From: Paraphaeosphaeria minitans
Lineage: Eukaryota; Ascomycota; Dothideomycetes; Pleosporales; Didymosphaeriaceae
NCBI GenBank assembly: GCA_015832175.1
Contig: WJXW01000004.1
Span: forward strand, 3,968,001 to 4,032,000
Direction: 5' to 3'
DNA: 64,000 nt
The position numbers were made by a program, and so were the translations under genes. Every line of letters starts with the position of its first letter. Position 1 is the first letter of the stretch. Positions 34,122 through 44,795 of this stretch are shown in pieces. Under the pieces are notes generated by a model. It saw only the letters and a list, made by a program, of their open reading frames with translations, was not told the DNA's origin and ran no database searches.

Positions 34122-36222
34122 CTACCATGTCTCCTGCTTATATCGCCCGCTCTTCTCCATCGCTGCTAAATACGCTTCGGCCGCTGTCCGTTCCAGGTTT
34201 CCGTGGCTTTGGAATGTTTCGATGAGCGCCTCGCGGACCGCCTGTGGCATTCTGCCCGAAGAACCGCAGATATACACGATGCCATCGCGCTTCGCAAGGG
34301 CCTCATATACGCGCGCACTCTCCTGGCGAATAAGGTCCTGCACATAGACTTTCTGCCTCTGTTCACGCATCAGCATATTTCGCCTCACGATGGTACAGAC
34401 TCAATAGCCCACCTGGTCTCTGGAGAATGCCGCAAAAACATCCAGTGGGATGCCCTCCTTCTGCAGCTGAGCCCACTCGTCTTTGAAGTAGTAGTCGGAT
34501 TCCGCGTTCCGGCAGCCAAAGAATAGCATATCTCTCACTGCATCGTCCTTGCGCTGCAATTCCTCCCGCCAGAACTTCCGCTGGTACGTCAATGCCCGCA
34601 TAGGCGCGACGCCTGTGCCTGGTCCCACCATCACCACGGGCCGCTCCATCTCCGCTTTCGTCACGCCCAACCCACCCTTCTGCAGCGTGACCGTGATACG
34701 CTGCCCTGGTCTCAGACTTGCGACATATCTCGTGCAAACGCCCTGCCGTATCCTCTTGATGACAGTTTTATATTTCACAATCGCAACAAGCAGTTCTATT
34801 CTCGTTCGCTTACTCGCTTCACCGGCAGCATCGAGGGCGGATGCAATGCTGAACTGGCGACCGCGAATAGTCGGAATGATGCTGCAAAGGCGCTGCCATG
34901 GAATCTTGACGGTTTCAAACTCTTGCAGGACTTCGAGGATGGACCGGCGCGGACGGGAGGTGTAGTCATATAGCTCGTCAATGTATTCTGGGTCTGTGAA
35001 CTCGAGGAGCCTTCCTTTTTGGAACTCGTCGGATGTGAAGTGGGCAAGTTGGGCGAAGAAGGAGCGGCGTGGAATACTCATGATGTCGAGGTGATTTGTC
35101 AGCAAGGTTCGGAGGGTTATAGTTGTTGTCGAAGCGAGGTGTGGTATGGGCGGACGGGATGTTGGTAGGGTGGCGGACGAAGACGGTGTAAATCGGAGGG
35201 GAGTGTCGGCGATAGAGGTCCACTTCATGACGGCGAGCAGCTCGTTGACGTCGGTGGGGAAGTTCTTCGGGTAGATGGTCAGAACATCTCCCGGTACGTA
35301 CGGGTGGTAGTCGGGAACATCGAGGCTGAGCTGTCGGACATCTTGCCAGTGAGATTTGAGAGTCAGACGATCGTTGGAAGTGATGCTGGCTGTGAGAGCT
35401 CCTGGTATATCCAAGAGGTCATCGGGTGGAACTTCCTCGGTACCGTTCTGCACTACCTTGTCGCTTTCAGCTTCCTGGTGCTGTTTGCCTGCAAAGTCGA
35501 GAAGCCACTTCGGCTCTAGTAGTACATCGTCTGGTATCGGTTCAGTCCCGTCCGGCAGAGGGTATTGCGCTAGCAAGCGGTGTCGCAGCGTGGTAGACCA
35601 AGGTAGCAAGGAGCCATCGACCCTATGGTTGACATGACGTTAAACCTGAACGTTTGGAACAAGAACGTCAGGAGGCGGAGGTGGGATTGAGAAATAGAAA
35701 AGCAAACCTACCCTTCGGGATGCTGTTCGTCGGATTCTCCACGATGGCAGATGGGCTGCGCGCCAAGCTGGATCAGACGATTGTAGAGCTTGCGATGTGC
35801 CCAGTTAAACCTTGCCGATCAGAATCCTACATTGTACGCACGGACGACATCAACTCACTTTGGGTACGATGTATCACCAAGACCAAACGAAGCGAACCTC
35901 AACTGATGCAGACAGCCAGGCCGAAGCCGGGCGCTGCGCAGGCTTCTCCAGAACCTTTGGCTGTTGGCAGGAAGCTCGCCCTGGCCCGTGGTGGAGATCG
36001 CTATCAGAACAACAGAGTGTTGCAGCAGTTGGTTCTGATGTGTTGGTCAGACTCGGACTCGCCATGTGCAGTGGTGCCTACAAGACTGATAGCGTCCAGC
36101 TCGGCGACTTCGGTGTCGAACCGCAGGCGGTGGGCGATCCTTCCCAGCTCCTCTGCGACGTCTTGGGCAGTGCCCGTCTCGGAGCCATAGACGACCAGGG
36201 CGCGGCGTGCAGGGGCGGCCAT
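34122..36222 (-). CDS. TAH18: NADPH-dependent diflavin oxidoreductase, Tah18/NDOR1 type
   Basis: Passes electrons from NADPH through FAD and FMN to Dre2 in cytosolic iron-sulfur protein assembly. Five exons: 36222-36082, 36034-35859, 35810-35712, 35622-34413, 34358-34122 (introns 47, 48, 89 and 54 nt); 620 residues. The flavodoxin-like FMN domain shows VVYGSETGTAQD, then AISTTGQGELPANS and FGLGDTSYPKFN across the exon junctions. The connecting/FAD domain shows PYVPGDVLTIYP and RGRQFSIAS (the RxYS-type FAD motif). The NADPH domain shows VGPGTGVAPMRAL, FFGCRNAESDYYF, YVQDLIRQE and IVYICGSSGRMP; it ends in W, the aromatic stacking residue. The first-intron acceptor was fixed by the reading NQLLQHSVVLIAISTTGQG. 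Size and lack of a membrane anchor distinguish it from cytochrome P450 reductase. Confidence 0.92.
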
Positions 36223-37158
36223 GGCAAACGGTCGTGTGGGTAGATGGCGAGAGGATGCTGATCTACTCGGCTACCATGGCAGCCCGGGTGGGTTGTAGGC
36301 TCGCGTCCGAGGTCAAGCGAAGGGGTCCACCGCGGCAGCCGAGCATCGGCATGATGATGGGTGATGGACAACGGCACCCATCCGGTCGGCTAGTGTCTGG
36401 GGAATAAAAGATGGGCGGCGGCAGACAGCATTCGGTCGGCTAGATAGTGTCTGGGGAAGAGGATGGGCGGCGCACATCTCGCGAAGGCGTGGCGTGCAGA
36501 CGGTGCAGTGTGGCGCCAGCCTGTGTAGCGCCTCGCTTAGTCACCGGTGGCGCCTTCCTTTTCCTGGCCACGCAGGTGACAAAGTACCCAACAGAGTCAG
36601 ACTAAGTAACGCCACGCAGGTGAGAAAGTATCCAACAGACTAGGTAACAACACGCAGGTGAGAAAGTAGAACAACAGAGTGACAACTTACAAGTCGACTA
36701 CATGAGAGCAATATGACGATAGTGAGTCGCCGGCGCCCCTTTCGCTGGCTGCTGCCCGCCCACGACGCTCGCCCCATCGCCGCCGCCCAGGGTGCCCTCG
36801 CTGGCACGGAAGGCCCTCGCTTAGCACGCCCGTTCCGGGAAGGCGCGTCTTCGCAGCACCCGTGCGCCTGCTCCCCTTCAAAATATTTAGCTCCTTTGCC
36901 TGCCGCCCTCTCTCTCCAAGCCAAGTCAACACTCCACAGCACCATCAAACTCCCGCTCACCCTTCACCTTTCGGGCTCGTAGCTTCCCACACCACCCCCC
37001 TCGACAATCCAGCTCCACCTCTCCGGCGGTCCGACAAGTCCCATCCCCACAAACAACTGTTCACGGTCAACCTTCACCAGGTCAACCCGGACTCCCAAGT
37101 TTCCCTCAAGTCACCCGCACGCTTTCTCTTCGTGTCGTCAATCACTCGAACTGCAACC
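36223..37158. other. Divergent intergenic region (TAH18 / RRM gene) with direct repeats
   Basis: Contains repeats at 36569-36690 and a duplicated GGTCGGCTAG...TGTCTGGGGAA element at 36380-36460. The last 300 bp are C/T-rich, as expected of the RRM gene promoter and 5' UTR. Confidence 0.5.
36569..36690. repeat. Tandem repeat, three copies of about 40 bp
   Basis: Each copy starts CACGCAGGTGAGAAAGTA (first copy GACAAAGTA), followed by CCAACAGA and a TAAGTAAC-like end. Units start near 36569, 36612 and 36650. Confidence 0.85.
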
Positions 37159-38465
37159 ATGTCCGCCCCTGTCGACAGTGTCACCGCCCAGATGGCCAAC
37201 ACTTCCCTCGAGAACACCAACGAGCCCGCTGGCACCCAGCCCACGGCAGCCGACAACGACGCTGTCCTGGCCAGCGCCGCCGAGGGTAGGCGACTCTACA
37301 TTGGAAACCTCGCGTACGCGACCACCGAGGGGGAGTTGAAGGACTTCTTCAAGGACTACCTTGTGTAAGTGCGCCCTGGGCTCGTGTGACGTAGCCACGC
37401 AAACCTCAACAACACCGTACTAACACGCCCCTCCCCCCAGCGAGTCCGTCACCATCCCCACCAACCCTCGCACCTCGCGCCCCGTCGGCTACGCCTTCGT
37501 GGCTCTCTCCACACCCTCCGAGGCCGAGCGCGCTATTGCTGAGCTCAACGGCAAGGCCATCCTCGAGCGCAAGGTCTCGATCCAGCTCGCCCGCACCCCC
37601 GAGCAGCACGCTGAGGGCACTGGCAGCGGTGCCGAGGGTGCCAGCGGCGGCGAGCACCGTCGTCGGGCCTCTACCCGCGGACGTGGTCGCGGCCGTGGAC
37701 GCGGTGGCCGTGCCGGTCGTGGTGGACGTGGCGGTGTAAGTTCTTGGACACGTAGCAACGTGGGCGAGCTACTGGCTAACTTTCAAAAGGCCGACGGTAC
37801 CGACGGTCCCGAGCACGTCGAGCTCGTCGATGCTGCCCCTGCCGACAGCACTCCCACCAATGTTCCTGGCCAAGTTGTAGGACTCACCGAGACCACCAAC
37901 GAGGCGCTCACCGCTGACAAGTCCGACAAAAAGGCTGCCCCCCGCGAGCGCAAGCAGCGTGGTCCTCCCGAGGACGGCGTCCCCTCCAAGACCAAGGTCA
38001 TGGTTGCCAACCTCCCCTACGACCTCAAGGAAGACCGCGTAAGTTGACTCCCTTGTCATGTAAGATGCATGTATTGACCGCCCGCAGCTCCTCGAGATCT
38101 TCAAGGACTACTCCCCCGTCAACGCCAAGATCGCCCTCCGCCCCATTCCCCGCTTCATGGTCAAGAAGCTCCAGGCCCGCGGCGAGCCTCGCAAGGGTCG
38201 TGGCTTCGGCTTCGTCACTCTTGGCTCTGAGGACCTCCAGCAAAAGGCTTGCAACGAGATGAACGGCAAAGACATCGAGGGTCGCGAGATCGCTGTCAAG
38301 GTCGCCATCGACTCCCCCGGAAAGGAGGATGACCACGTGGAGGCTCCCGCTGAGGGCGAGGCTGCTGCCACTGCCCCCGCTGGAAAAGCTGCCGAAGCCC
38401 CTGCCGAGTCCACCGAGACCCCGGCCGCCGCCCCGGCCGCCGCCACCGCCGCCACCGCCGCTTAG
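37159..38465 (+). CDS. RNA-binding protein with two RRMs and an RGG linker
   Basis: Exons 37159-37364, 37441-37735, 37790-38038 and 38088-38465 give 375 residues. RRM1 (about 45-120) has RNP2 LYIGNL and RNP1 VGYAFVAL, split by intron 1. The region after it is RGG-rich (GRGRGRGRGG...RGG), then acidic. RRM2 (about 235-325) has VMVANL and RGFGFVTL, with an unusual Pro/Lys loop before RNP1. The C-terminus is an Ala/Pro tail. Intron 2 is 54 nt, a multiple of three with no stop, so a retained-intron isoform would stay in frame. Such proteins act in mRNP packaging, translation or rRNA processing; I cannot name an ortholog. All introns have GTAAGT donors. Confidence 0.9.
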
Positions 38466-39640
38466 AATCCGACGGTTGCAGGTCCCCGGGTTCCCATGAT
38501 CGTCGTTTGATTACTGCGGTCAACGCTCACTTGATGCGTTTGTGTATGGAAGTCCGGAGTTGCCTATTTATCATCATACCATGGCATTTAGTCGTCGGTT
38601 ATCTTATCTCGTCATTTTCATGGTTAGGAAAAGTGATCGGAGTCTGCCACGGCGGTATGAATGGGCTGGTCATGCTTGACAGCTGTTATTAGACTTTGCA
38701 ATATCACCAGATACTTGCGCCTTAGTCTAGCATTTTGCAATGAAGGACTGTAGGCATCCTATGTCTCGTCTCTTCTTTCTAATGACTCATGTATGTACTA
38801 TCAGGAATGACAACTTGATGACCCATGACGCTCCGCCATGCCTTGTTTGTGGGGTGATCTTCCCGTGTGAATCGACAGCACATCACGTCTACTCATTCGA
38901 TTTCTCTCCGTTGACCTGTGCAAAAGGCATGTCTTCGCGTCAAGGAATGCAATGACTGTGATCATAGACATTCGTACTCTATCGATGATACATGATGTAA
39001 ACAATCCAACTGCAGGGTAATTGTTCGCGGCATCGATGTTCACATGTACCTGAAATGCAAGGACTGTGATCATAGCTATTAGTATTCAATCTACACGATG
39101 CAAATGATTCAACTACGGGGTAAATGTTCGCGGCATCGATGTTCACATATACCTTGACGGCGCTAAATGTCTAATCGCGCGACAACGCGTTCCTTCTATC
39201 CCCTTTGCACTGTGTTGCAATTGCGATTTCTCTTCTTCTCTCCAACGCCGGCAATGACAACTTGCGACCTGCGGCATGTTGCAACGCGCAATGCGTCTCA
39301 GTTCTCGGAGCGCGATTGACGCGTTGATCCGGCGGCAATGTGTCTGCTGCTATTAATCCCGGTTGCATCGGTGTAAGCCTAGGGCACGAACGTAGTTGAA
39401 CGAGCCTCCCACGCTAAAAAGCCACGACGAAAAAGAAACCCCCCACCCCCCAAGTCTTTGTCACCTGGAGCTCGGCGGATGTGTTGAGCGTGCGGCGGGT
39501 AAGGCGGCGGACGAACAAACGAGGAACCTGTTCTATATTGAAGGGAGACGGGACCGGATCTGACGCATCTGGATCTGAGAAAGAGAATTAACACGATGGT
39601 CGGGCAGGTGAAAGCGGTAGCTAGACCGGCACGGGACGAA
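38466..39640. other. Intergenic with a 105-bp direct duplication
   Basis: 3' flanks of the RRM gene and the first Zn2Cys6 gene. No gene seen, apart from a possible short extension of the Zn2Cys6 gene near 39480-39570 through an alternative last intron. Confidence 0.45.
38946..39153. repeat. Direct tandem duplication, about 105-bp unit
   Basis: Copy 1 is 38946-39053 and copy 2 is 39054-39153. Shared blocks are AATGCAANGACTGTGATCAT at the start and GTTCGCGGCATCGATGTTCA near the end. The middle is more diverged and has small indels. Confidence 0.85.
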
Positions 39641-41598
39641 TCAAAATCTTACGTCGTAAACTGTGTGGGTCCTGTCCCAAAGGTCTCCGGTCGTTTTGAG
39701 CCTCTTTTGTTGCATCAGGTTCTCGAGGGATCCGGCGAGTGCGGCGGAACTCCCCCATTTCCAGGAGGAGGTCTGGAGAACCACGAGTGCATTGGAGTAC
39801 AGGGTTATTACGTCCTCCGGGTGGAAGTCGCCCCAGTTCTCTTTCATGACGACTGTGGCTGCGCGATATACCCAGTGGGGTGTGAGGTAGATGTGGATGC
39901 TGCCCGTCTCTACGACAGCCTCGAGGACATGCCACGCAGTCTGCCAGACCGGGTCAAAGAGAAGACGGGTTTGATGGAGTATCAAACGCAAGCTTGGTGG
40001 TAGTTTATACCCTAGATCCAGGGGTGGAAGTTGGTTCAGCGCCCAAGCTTTGGTCGCGGCATTCCCCTTGCGCCATCGATTCTGTAGCCGATAGATTGAA
40101 CAAAAGTAGTCGGCTGATCTGTTGAGATCAAAGCACAACTCTCCCTCCTGACCAAAGTCAATATACTTGATGATCCTATGCATGTGTGGCAACTCACCGG
40201 TTCTGGGAATGTGGCAGGCCGGTCAAGGACGGTGGCGATCTCATTCTCCAAGCTAAAGATGGTAGTGTGCATACGCTGGACCATGTCCACGTCACTCGGA
40301 CTGAGTTCGTGACTCTTTTGTTCCAAGGCCAATGCAAGCCTCGTCGCAAGCGCAATCTGCTGCCCAATGTTGCCTCTCAGAGGGTCAAACAGACTGTTGA
40401 TGGCGAGCAGCAGGATAGCTCGTAGACCCTCAATCGTGGCATCGGTTGTAGCAGCTTCCATGTAATGTTCTGCGGTCTCGAGAAAGTTCTGCGCCAAAAG
40501 TGTGTAGTTCTGGGTGTGAGCCATGCGATACGTGTGGCGCCCAGACCTACTCCAGAGCCTGTCGTCGCTGGGGTTCCCTATCTTACCAAAGCCCTCTCGC
40601 TGTCTGACTTTCTTGCTGAGAGTGAGGGGCGTGACGTGGCATCCGATGGAATATATCATGTTCAGATGAAACAGCTCGACGGCGGTCAGATCTGGCGGCA
40701 GTTCGGGGGTCAGGTAGCGCGCTGAGAGATGCAAGATTGGGTAGAGGGCTTGGATCTGCTCGATATATACTTCGACCAGGTCGTGATTCTTGGCATCGGA
40801 TTGCTGTATGCTAATTCGCCATTCATCGTCGTCTTCGTCGCCAACACCCCAGTTCAGTTCCTTGGCTTTCTGTCGCGGAGACTTGACTAAACACGCTTCA
40901 GCACCCAGGTAGCGATAGCTTCCAGCAGCCTCGGCAAAGTAGTGCTCTGGCTGGACGGGATGAAGCGGGGGGTCAGACACGACAGAGTCAGACTTGCACA
41001 AGTCACTCTTCACGGCGGACGTCGGGGTGGATGCAGCTGGGTCCTGGGGCGTGGGACCCGAGGCGGCGGGCGAAGGATTGGCGTTGGCCTTGAGTTTGTG
41101 CACGTGATCGATCAGCTTCGCGATATAACTGCCAGACTTAGCGATGCGGTACGACGGTACAACAGTACAACAGTGCCGCTGTCTAGTGGGCGGATGGCGG
41201 ACGGCGGACGGCGGATGGCGGATGGCGGATGGCGGATGGCGGATGGCGGATGGCGGATGGTGGAGGGTGGAGGGTGGATGGCGGATGGTGGAGGGTGGAG
41301 GGTGGATGGCGGATGGTGGAGGGTGGATGGCGGATGGTGGAGGGTGGATGGCGCACCTCCGTGGTAGCAGTTCGTCTCTGCCATGGTCGTAGAATGAGCA
41401 TTCGACACCCGCTTTTGTGCATTGCCTGGCGCTGTCAATATGAGGCGCTGGTGGTTGGCCGGTAGATACTTGCCTGCACTTGGGTAGGAGCGTGTCGCAG
41501 CCGCGGCGGCACTCACGACATCGCTTGCACGCGGGCAAGCTCTGGATCAGGGCATCAAGGTCGATGTCAGGCGGCGAGATGGGCGAGGCGATAGACAT
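39641..41598 (-). CDS. Zn2Cys6 transcription factor with fungal-specific regulatory domain
   Basis: Exons 41598-41474, 41425-41357, 41128-40198 and 40147-39641 give 543 residues. Splicing a 48-nt GC-AG intron restores the binuclear cluster CKRCRECRRGCD...PKCRQCTKAGVEC; without it the cluster is split. The next intron (41356-41129, 228 nt) contains a 7-bp minisatellite and joins DELLPR to SYIAKLIDHVHKLK, a short dimerisation coil. The middle holds the fungal_trans region (EVYIEQIQALYPILH, RPATFPEPEGELCFDL across the last intron). An in-frame ATG at 41712 would add 38 Arg-rich residues; 41598 is preferred because it leads straight into the Zn cluster. The last codons overlap a GTAAGA donor-like site, so a further C-terminal exon is possible. 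Target genes unknown. Confidence 0.82.
41193..41350. repeat. 7-bp GGATGGC minisatellite inside a transcription-factor intron
   Basis: Tandem GGATGGC, GGATGGT and GAGGGT units over about 158 bp, wholly inside the third-exon-proximal intron of the minus-strand Zn2Cys6 gene. If retained, it would read as HPPPSAI-type repeats. Confidence 0.93.
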
Positions 41599-41974
41599 GT
41601 CGCGCCATGCTGCGCCCGCGGCACCGCGGGAAGGATGACGGCGGCGTCGTGCGCGATGTTTATGGAGATGCGGCGCATCATTGGGACGTGAGGGGTTATA
41701 GCATAGATCCACCTAGTCTAGTCCCGCGCTTGGGGAAGCGGCGACCTGCATTCGCCAAGGGTGCTGCCACTAGACCACCGTACCTACCATCTATCTACCT
41801 GCTTGCCTACCTACCTACCTACCTACCTACCTACCTACCTGGACTGAATACCTACCTACCACCTACCGCCTTCACATTCACCACCTACCTCCTTCACGTT
41901 CACCACTTCGTCGGCACCGCCATGCCCGCTACGCTTCCCGTGCCATCCCCCACCGCGCCTCCGGATCCTGCTCG
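41599..41974. promoter_or_regulatory. Divergent promoter between two Zn2Cys6 genes, with (CTAC)n
   Basis: 376 bp separate the two chosen start codons. A (CTAC)8-9 run lies at 41806-41840, followed by further CTACC and TTCAC motifs. No defined operator recognised. Confidence 0.55.
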
Positions 41975-44054
41975 ATGCTGAACCGCACAAAGGTCCGGCG
42001 GCGGGTGCTCGCCTGCGCACGCTGCCGCAAGCGCAAACTCTCGGTGCTGTCCTGATCCAGCCTCGCTGCAGCTCAGCACGCCTCTAACCTGTGTACAGTG
42101 TGATGGCAAGGTGCCGGCGTGCACCCGCTGCGTTGATGCCGGTGTCGAGTGTGTGGGCTTTGATTCTTCCACCCAGAGAGAAGCCCCGCGGTCCATCGCA
42201 GGCTTCCTTGAGGCGCACATAGCAAGCCTCAACAAGGCCAATGGTCCTACCGCCGTCCGGACCCCTGGACGGCTCAGCGTTGCTTTTCCTTCTCCGGCTG
42301 CCTCTCACGACTCAGAGTCCAATCCCGGTTGCAGTGCGGGGAAATGCTTCCGCGCCGATAGCCTTGTGGATCTGGCCATGCAAGATATCACTCCCAAGTT
42401 TCTCGGCGTCACCCAAAAGCGCCCTTTCCTCAGCTGTGTCGTCAAGGGCACGCAGCTTCCCTCGCGGAGAGGACCCGTGGGCTCCAAAGATCTGGACGAG
42501 AACAACCCGCGGTCCATCATCAATCCGCAGACCAACACCAACTATCTGGACGGCATCGCCTGGAAAACTGCCAGCGGCTTGTTCAACAACTACCTGGAGC
42601 GGGTCATCACCCAGTATCCTATTTACCATCGGAACGATGTCACAGCCTCGTTCAATGCCGTGTACGTACCCATCTCAAGTCCACGCCAGGCGACATCGCG
42701 CGACCGCTACATTGTCAGCATCATCATGGCTATTTCACTATCGACGGCCGCACGCACCAAGCAGGCAAAAGCGAACGCTCTGGCGTCGCTCATTGTACGA
42801 CAAGCCATGCAGTACATCCCGGATGTATCGACCAACGATGTGCCTGGGCTACAGGCTATACTTCTGTTGACGCAATACATTTTCCTTAATCCCAGCATGG
42901 CAGACGTCTGGCTTTTGACAGGTCTCATAAGTCAGGCTGTCACGGATCTCGGACTCCATCAGGAGCTTCCCAACGATTCCAGTATATCAGCTTACCAACG
43001 TGACATGAGAAGGCGTTTGTTTTGGTGCGCTTGGGAAATGGAGATTGGGGTGTGCTGCATCTTCCAATACCCTTTTACCTTGCCGATACAGCCGACCAAC
43101 GTAGAGTTTCCAGTTGAGGTGGACGACACGTCAATAACGCAGACAGGAATCGACTACTCGGGGCGAATATCCAAGTTTACATCCAGGCGTATATGTCTAT
43201 TCCGGCTACTCGAGGCTGAGATCATTTCGGTCATGTGGCACGGACAACCACTGCCACCGGATTGTCCCTCTATCGAGCACTGGAAGCAGCGCTGTATGGA
43301 AAGAATTGAAAGGTGGAAGAGCGAGATATATGAAGCAGCAGCCGCTAATCGGGATCAGAGCTTCGTGGAGCGCTGGAAAGAGATGACATTGTATTCCGAG
43401 ATCACTGTCCCGTACGTTGCAGTAGCAGTCTACCGCCCAACCAAGGCAGTTCCGTCGCCACCCCCAGACCAGCTTCTTGTCGCGTTCCACAACACGGTCT
43501 TGGTTGCGAATGGATATTGCCAACAAAACGATGCCGACTATGGGAGAATCAAATATGTGTTTCATCCTTGCCACCACGTATTCAATTGCGCTACTGTTTT
43601 CCTCCGGATCTTGAGTCTCTGTCCACGGCAAATATCCGAAATCTACTCGTTTGAGATGATTGAAGATTACACCATCCGATTTGCTACCTGTTTCCACAAT
43701 ATCGCTGAACGATGGCCTGCAGCGAGACGTTGTCTGGATGAGTATGAACGTCTCTTGGAACCTATTAAACAGGGTTATCAAGACTTTTTGGCACAAAAAG
43801 CGATGCAAGCGCGCATGTCAGAGATGCCGGCAGAAAAAACATACAGCACTTACTTTGCAGAGCAGATGGACGATACAGTGAACTCATGGTCAATGTTCAA
43901 TCCTACAGCAGCATCGAGCATGTCCGACCCTCTTAGCGCCACCTCATACAACGCGCCCTATGACTGGCACACAGAATTCGATTTTGACTTTAGTCGAGAG
44001 TCTGGGGCGATGCACGATGCTGGACCGCAATTTGCTCCGCCACCTCCAGTGTAG
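41975..44054 (+). CDS. Zn2Cys6 transcription factor with fungal-specific regulatory domain
   Basis: Exons 41975-42043 and 42099-44054 (55-nt intron with CTAAC branch site) give 674 residues. The intron splits the cluster between ACARCRKRKLS and CDGKVPACTRCVDAGVEC, a common position in this family. A PRSIAGFLEAHIASLN linker/coil follows. The fungal_trans middle homology region then shows YPIYHRNDVTASF, VTDLGLHQEL, RRRLFWCAWEMEIG and LPIQPTNVEFPVEVDD. The Ser/Asn/Asp-rich C-terminal end (DWHTEFDFDFSRES) may be an activation region. An upstream ATG at 41922 hits a stop within 20 codons. It is transcribed away from the other Zn2Cys6 gene, but the two proteins are not obviously recent duplicates. 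Confidence 0.88.
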
Positions 44055-44795
44055 CGAGGGCTTCAAGTGCTATTCGATAATTTCAATTGGGCAGCGGTGG
44101 CGTCTAAAGGCACGGAGGAAGCACCGGCGAGTGTGTGCATTGATTGGTGTTTCGGTTATGGGACGTGGTTCGGTGCCTTTCCCGCTTGTTATGGTGGTTT
44201 GACGTCGGTTAGGTATAGCGCAAATGACGCCATTTGATGTTGTCGGCAGCCTTGCTACCAAAAAGGCATCAGGAATATTTCACGTCGATCTCGGAAATTG
44301 CATTCTGACCAGGCAGTCTGGCAAGATATGAGCCCTCGATTGCAGCTGTGGCCTCGCATAGAGGCTCGCGACGGTCGGATAATTTGCAAGTATGTTGCCT
44401 GCGCTGCGCAGCTACACGGGGTTATGTTCTCAGATCTGTGACAAGTAACTGACGCTACCTAGGGCTATGACTACCCTGCAACCCCGGGTTAGGCACCGGA
44501 GTTTGAGCGAACAAGCAACCTCCTTTTGCTTGCACCCTTTCTCTTACTGTTTCTACGGTGGTCTCAGTGCCGAGATATCACATGCAGCCACCGATGACAA
44601 GACGAACGAAAATTCCAAGGCCTGAGGCGATGTGATATCAAGTGGCATACTCAGTCACTACCACCAATAGATGTCGAGAGCCATCAGCTACCCAATCCGT
44701 CGTAACTCCACCATTCCCAACCTGGATGTCGGAAACAAAAGTCACTTCGGCGCTCGCCAGCTCAATATCTTCTGTTAGCACTCGCCCTGGGTCCC
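44055..44795. other. Intergenic between convergent genes
   Basis: 3' flanks of the Zn2Cys6 gene and the Bys1-like gene; no gene seen. Confidence 0.5.

Noticed and set aside
41112..41516. Proline-rich HPPPSAI repeat protein read through the minisatellite
   Set aside because: Splice sites and the zinc-cluster restoration place this sequence in introns of the transcription factor; kept only as a possible retained-intron segment.
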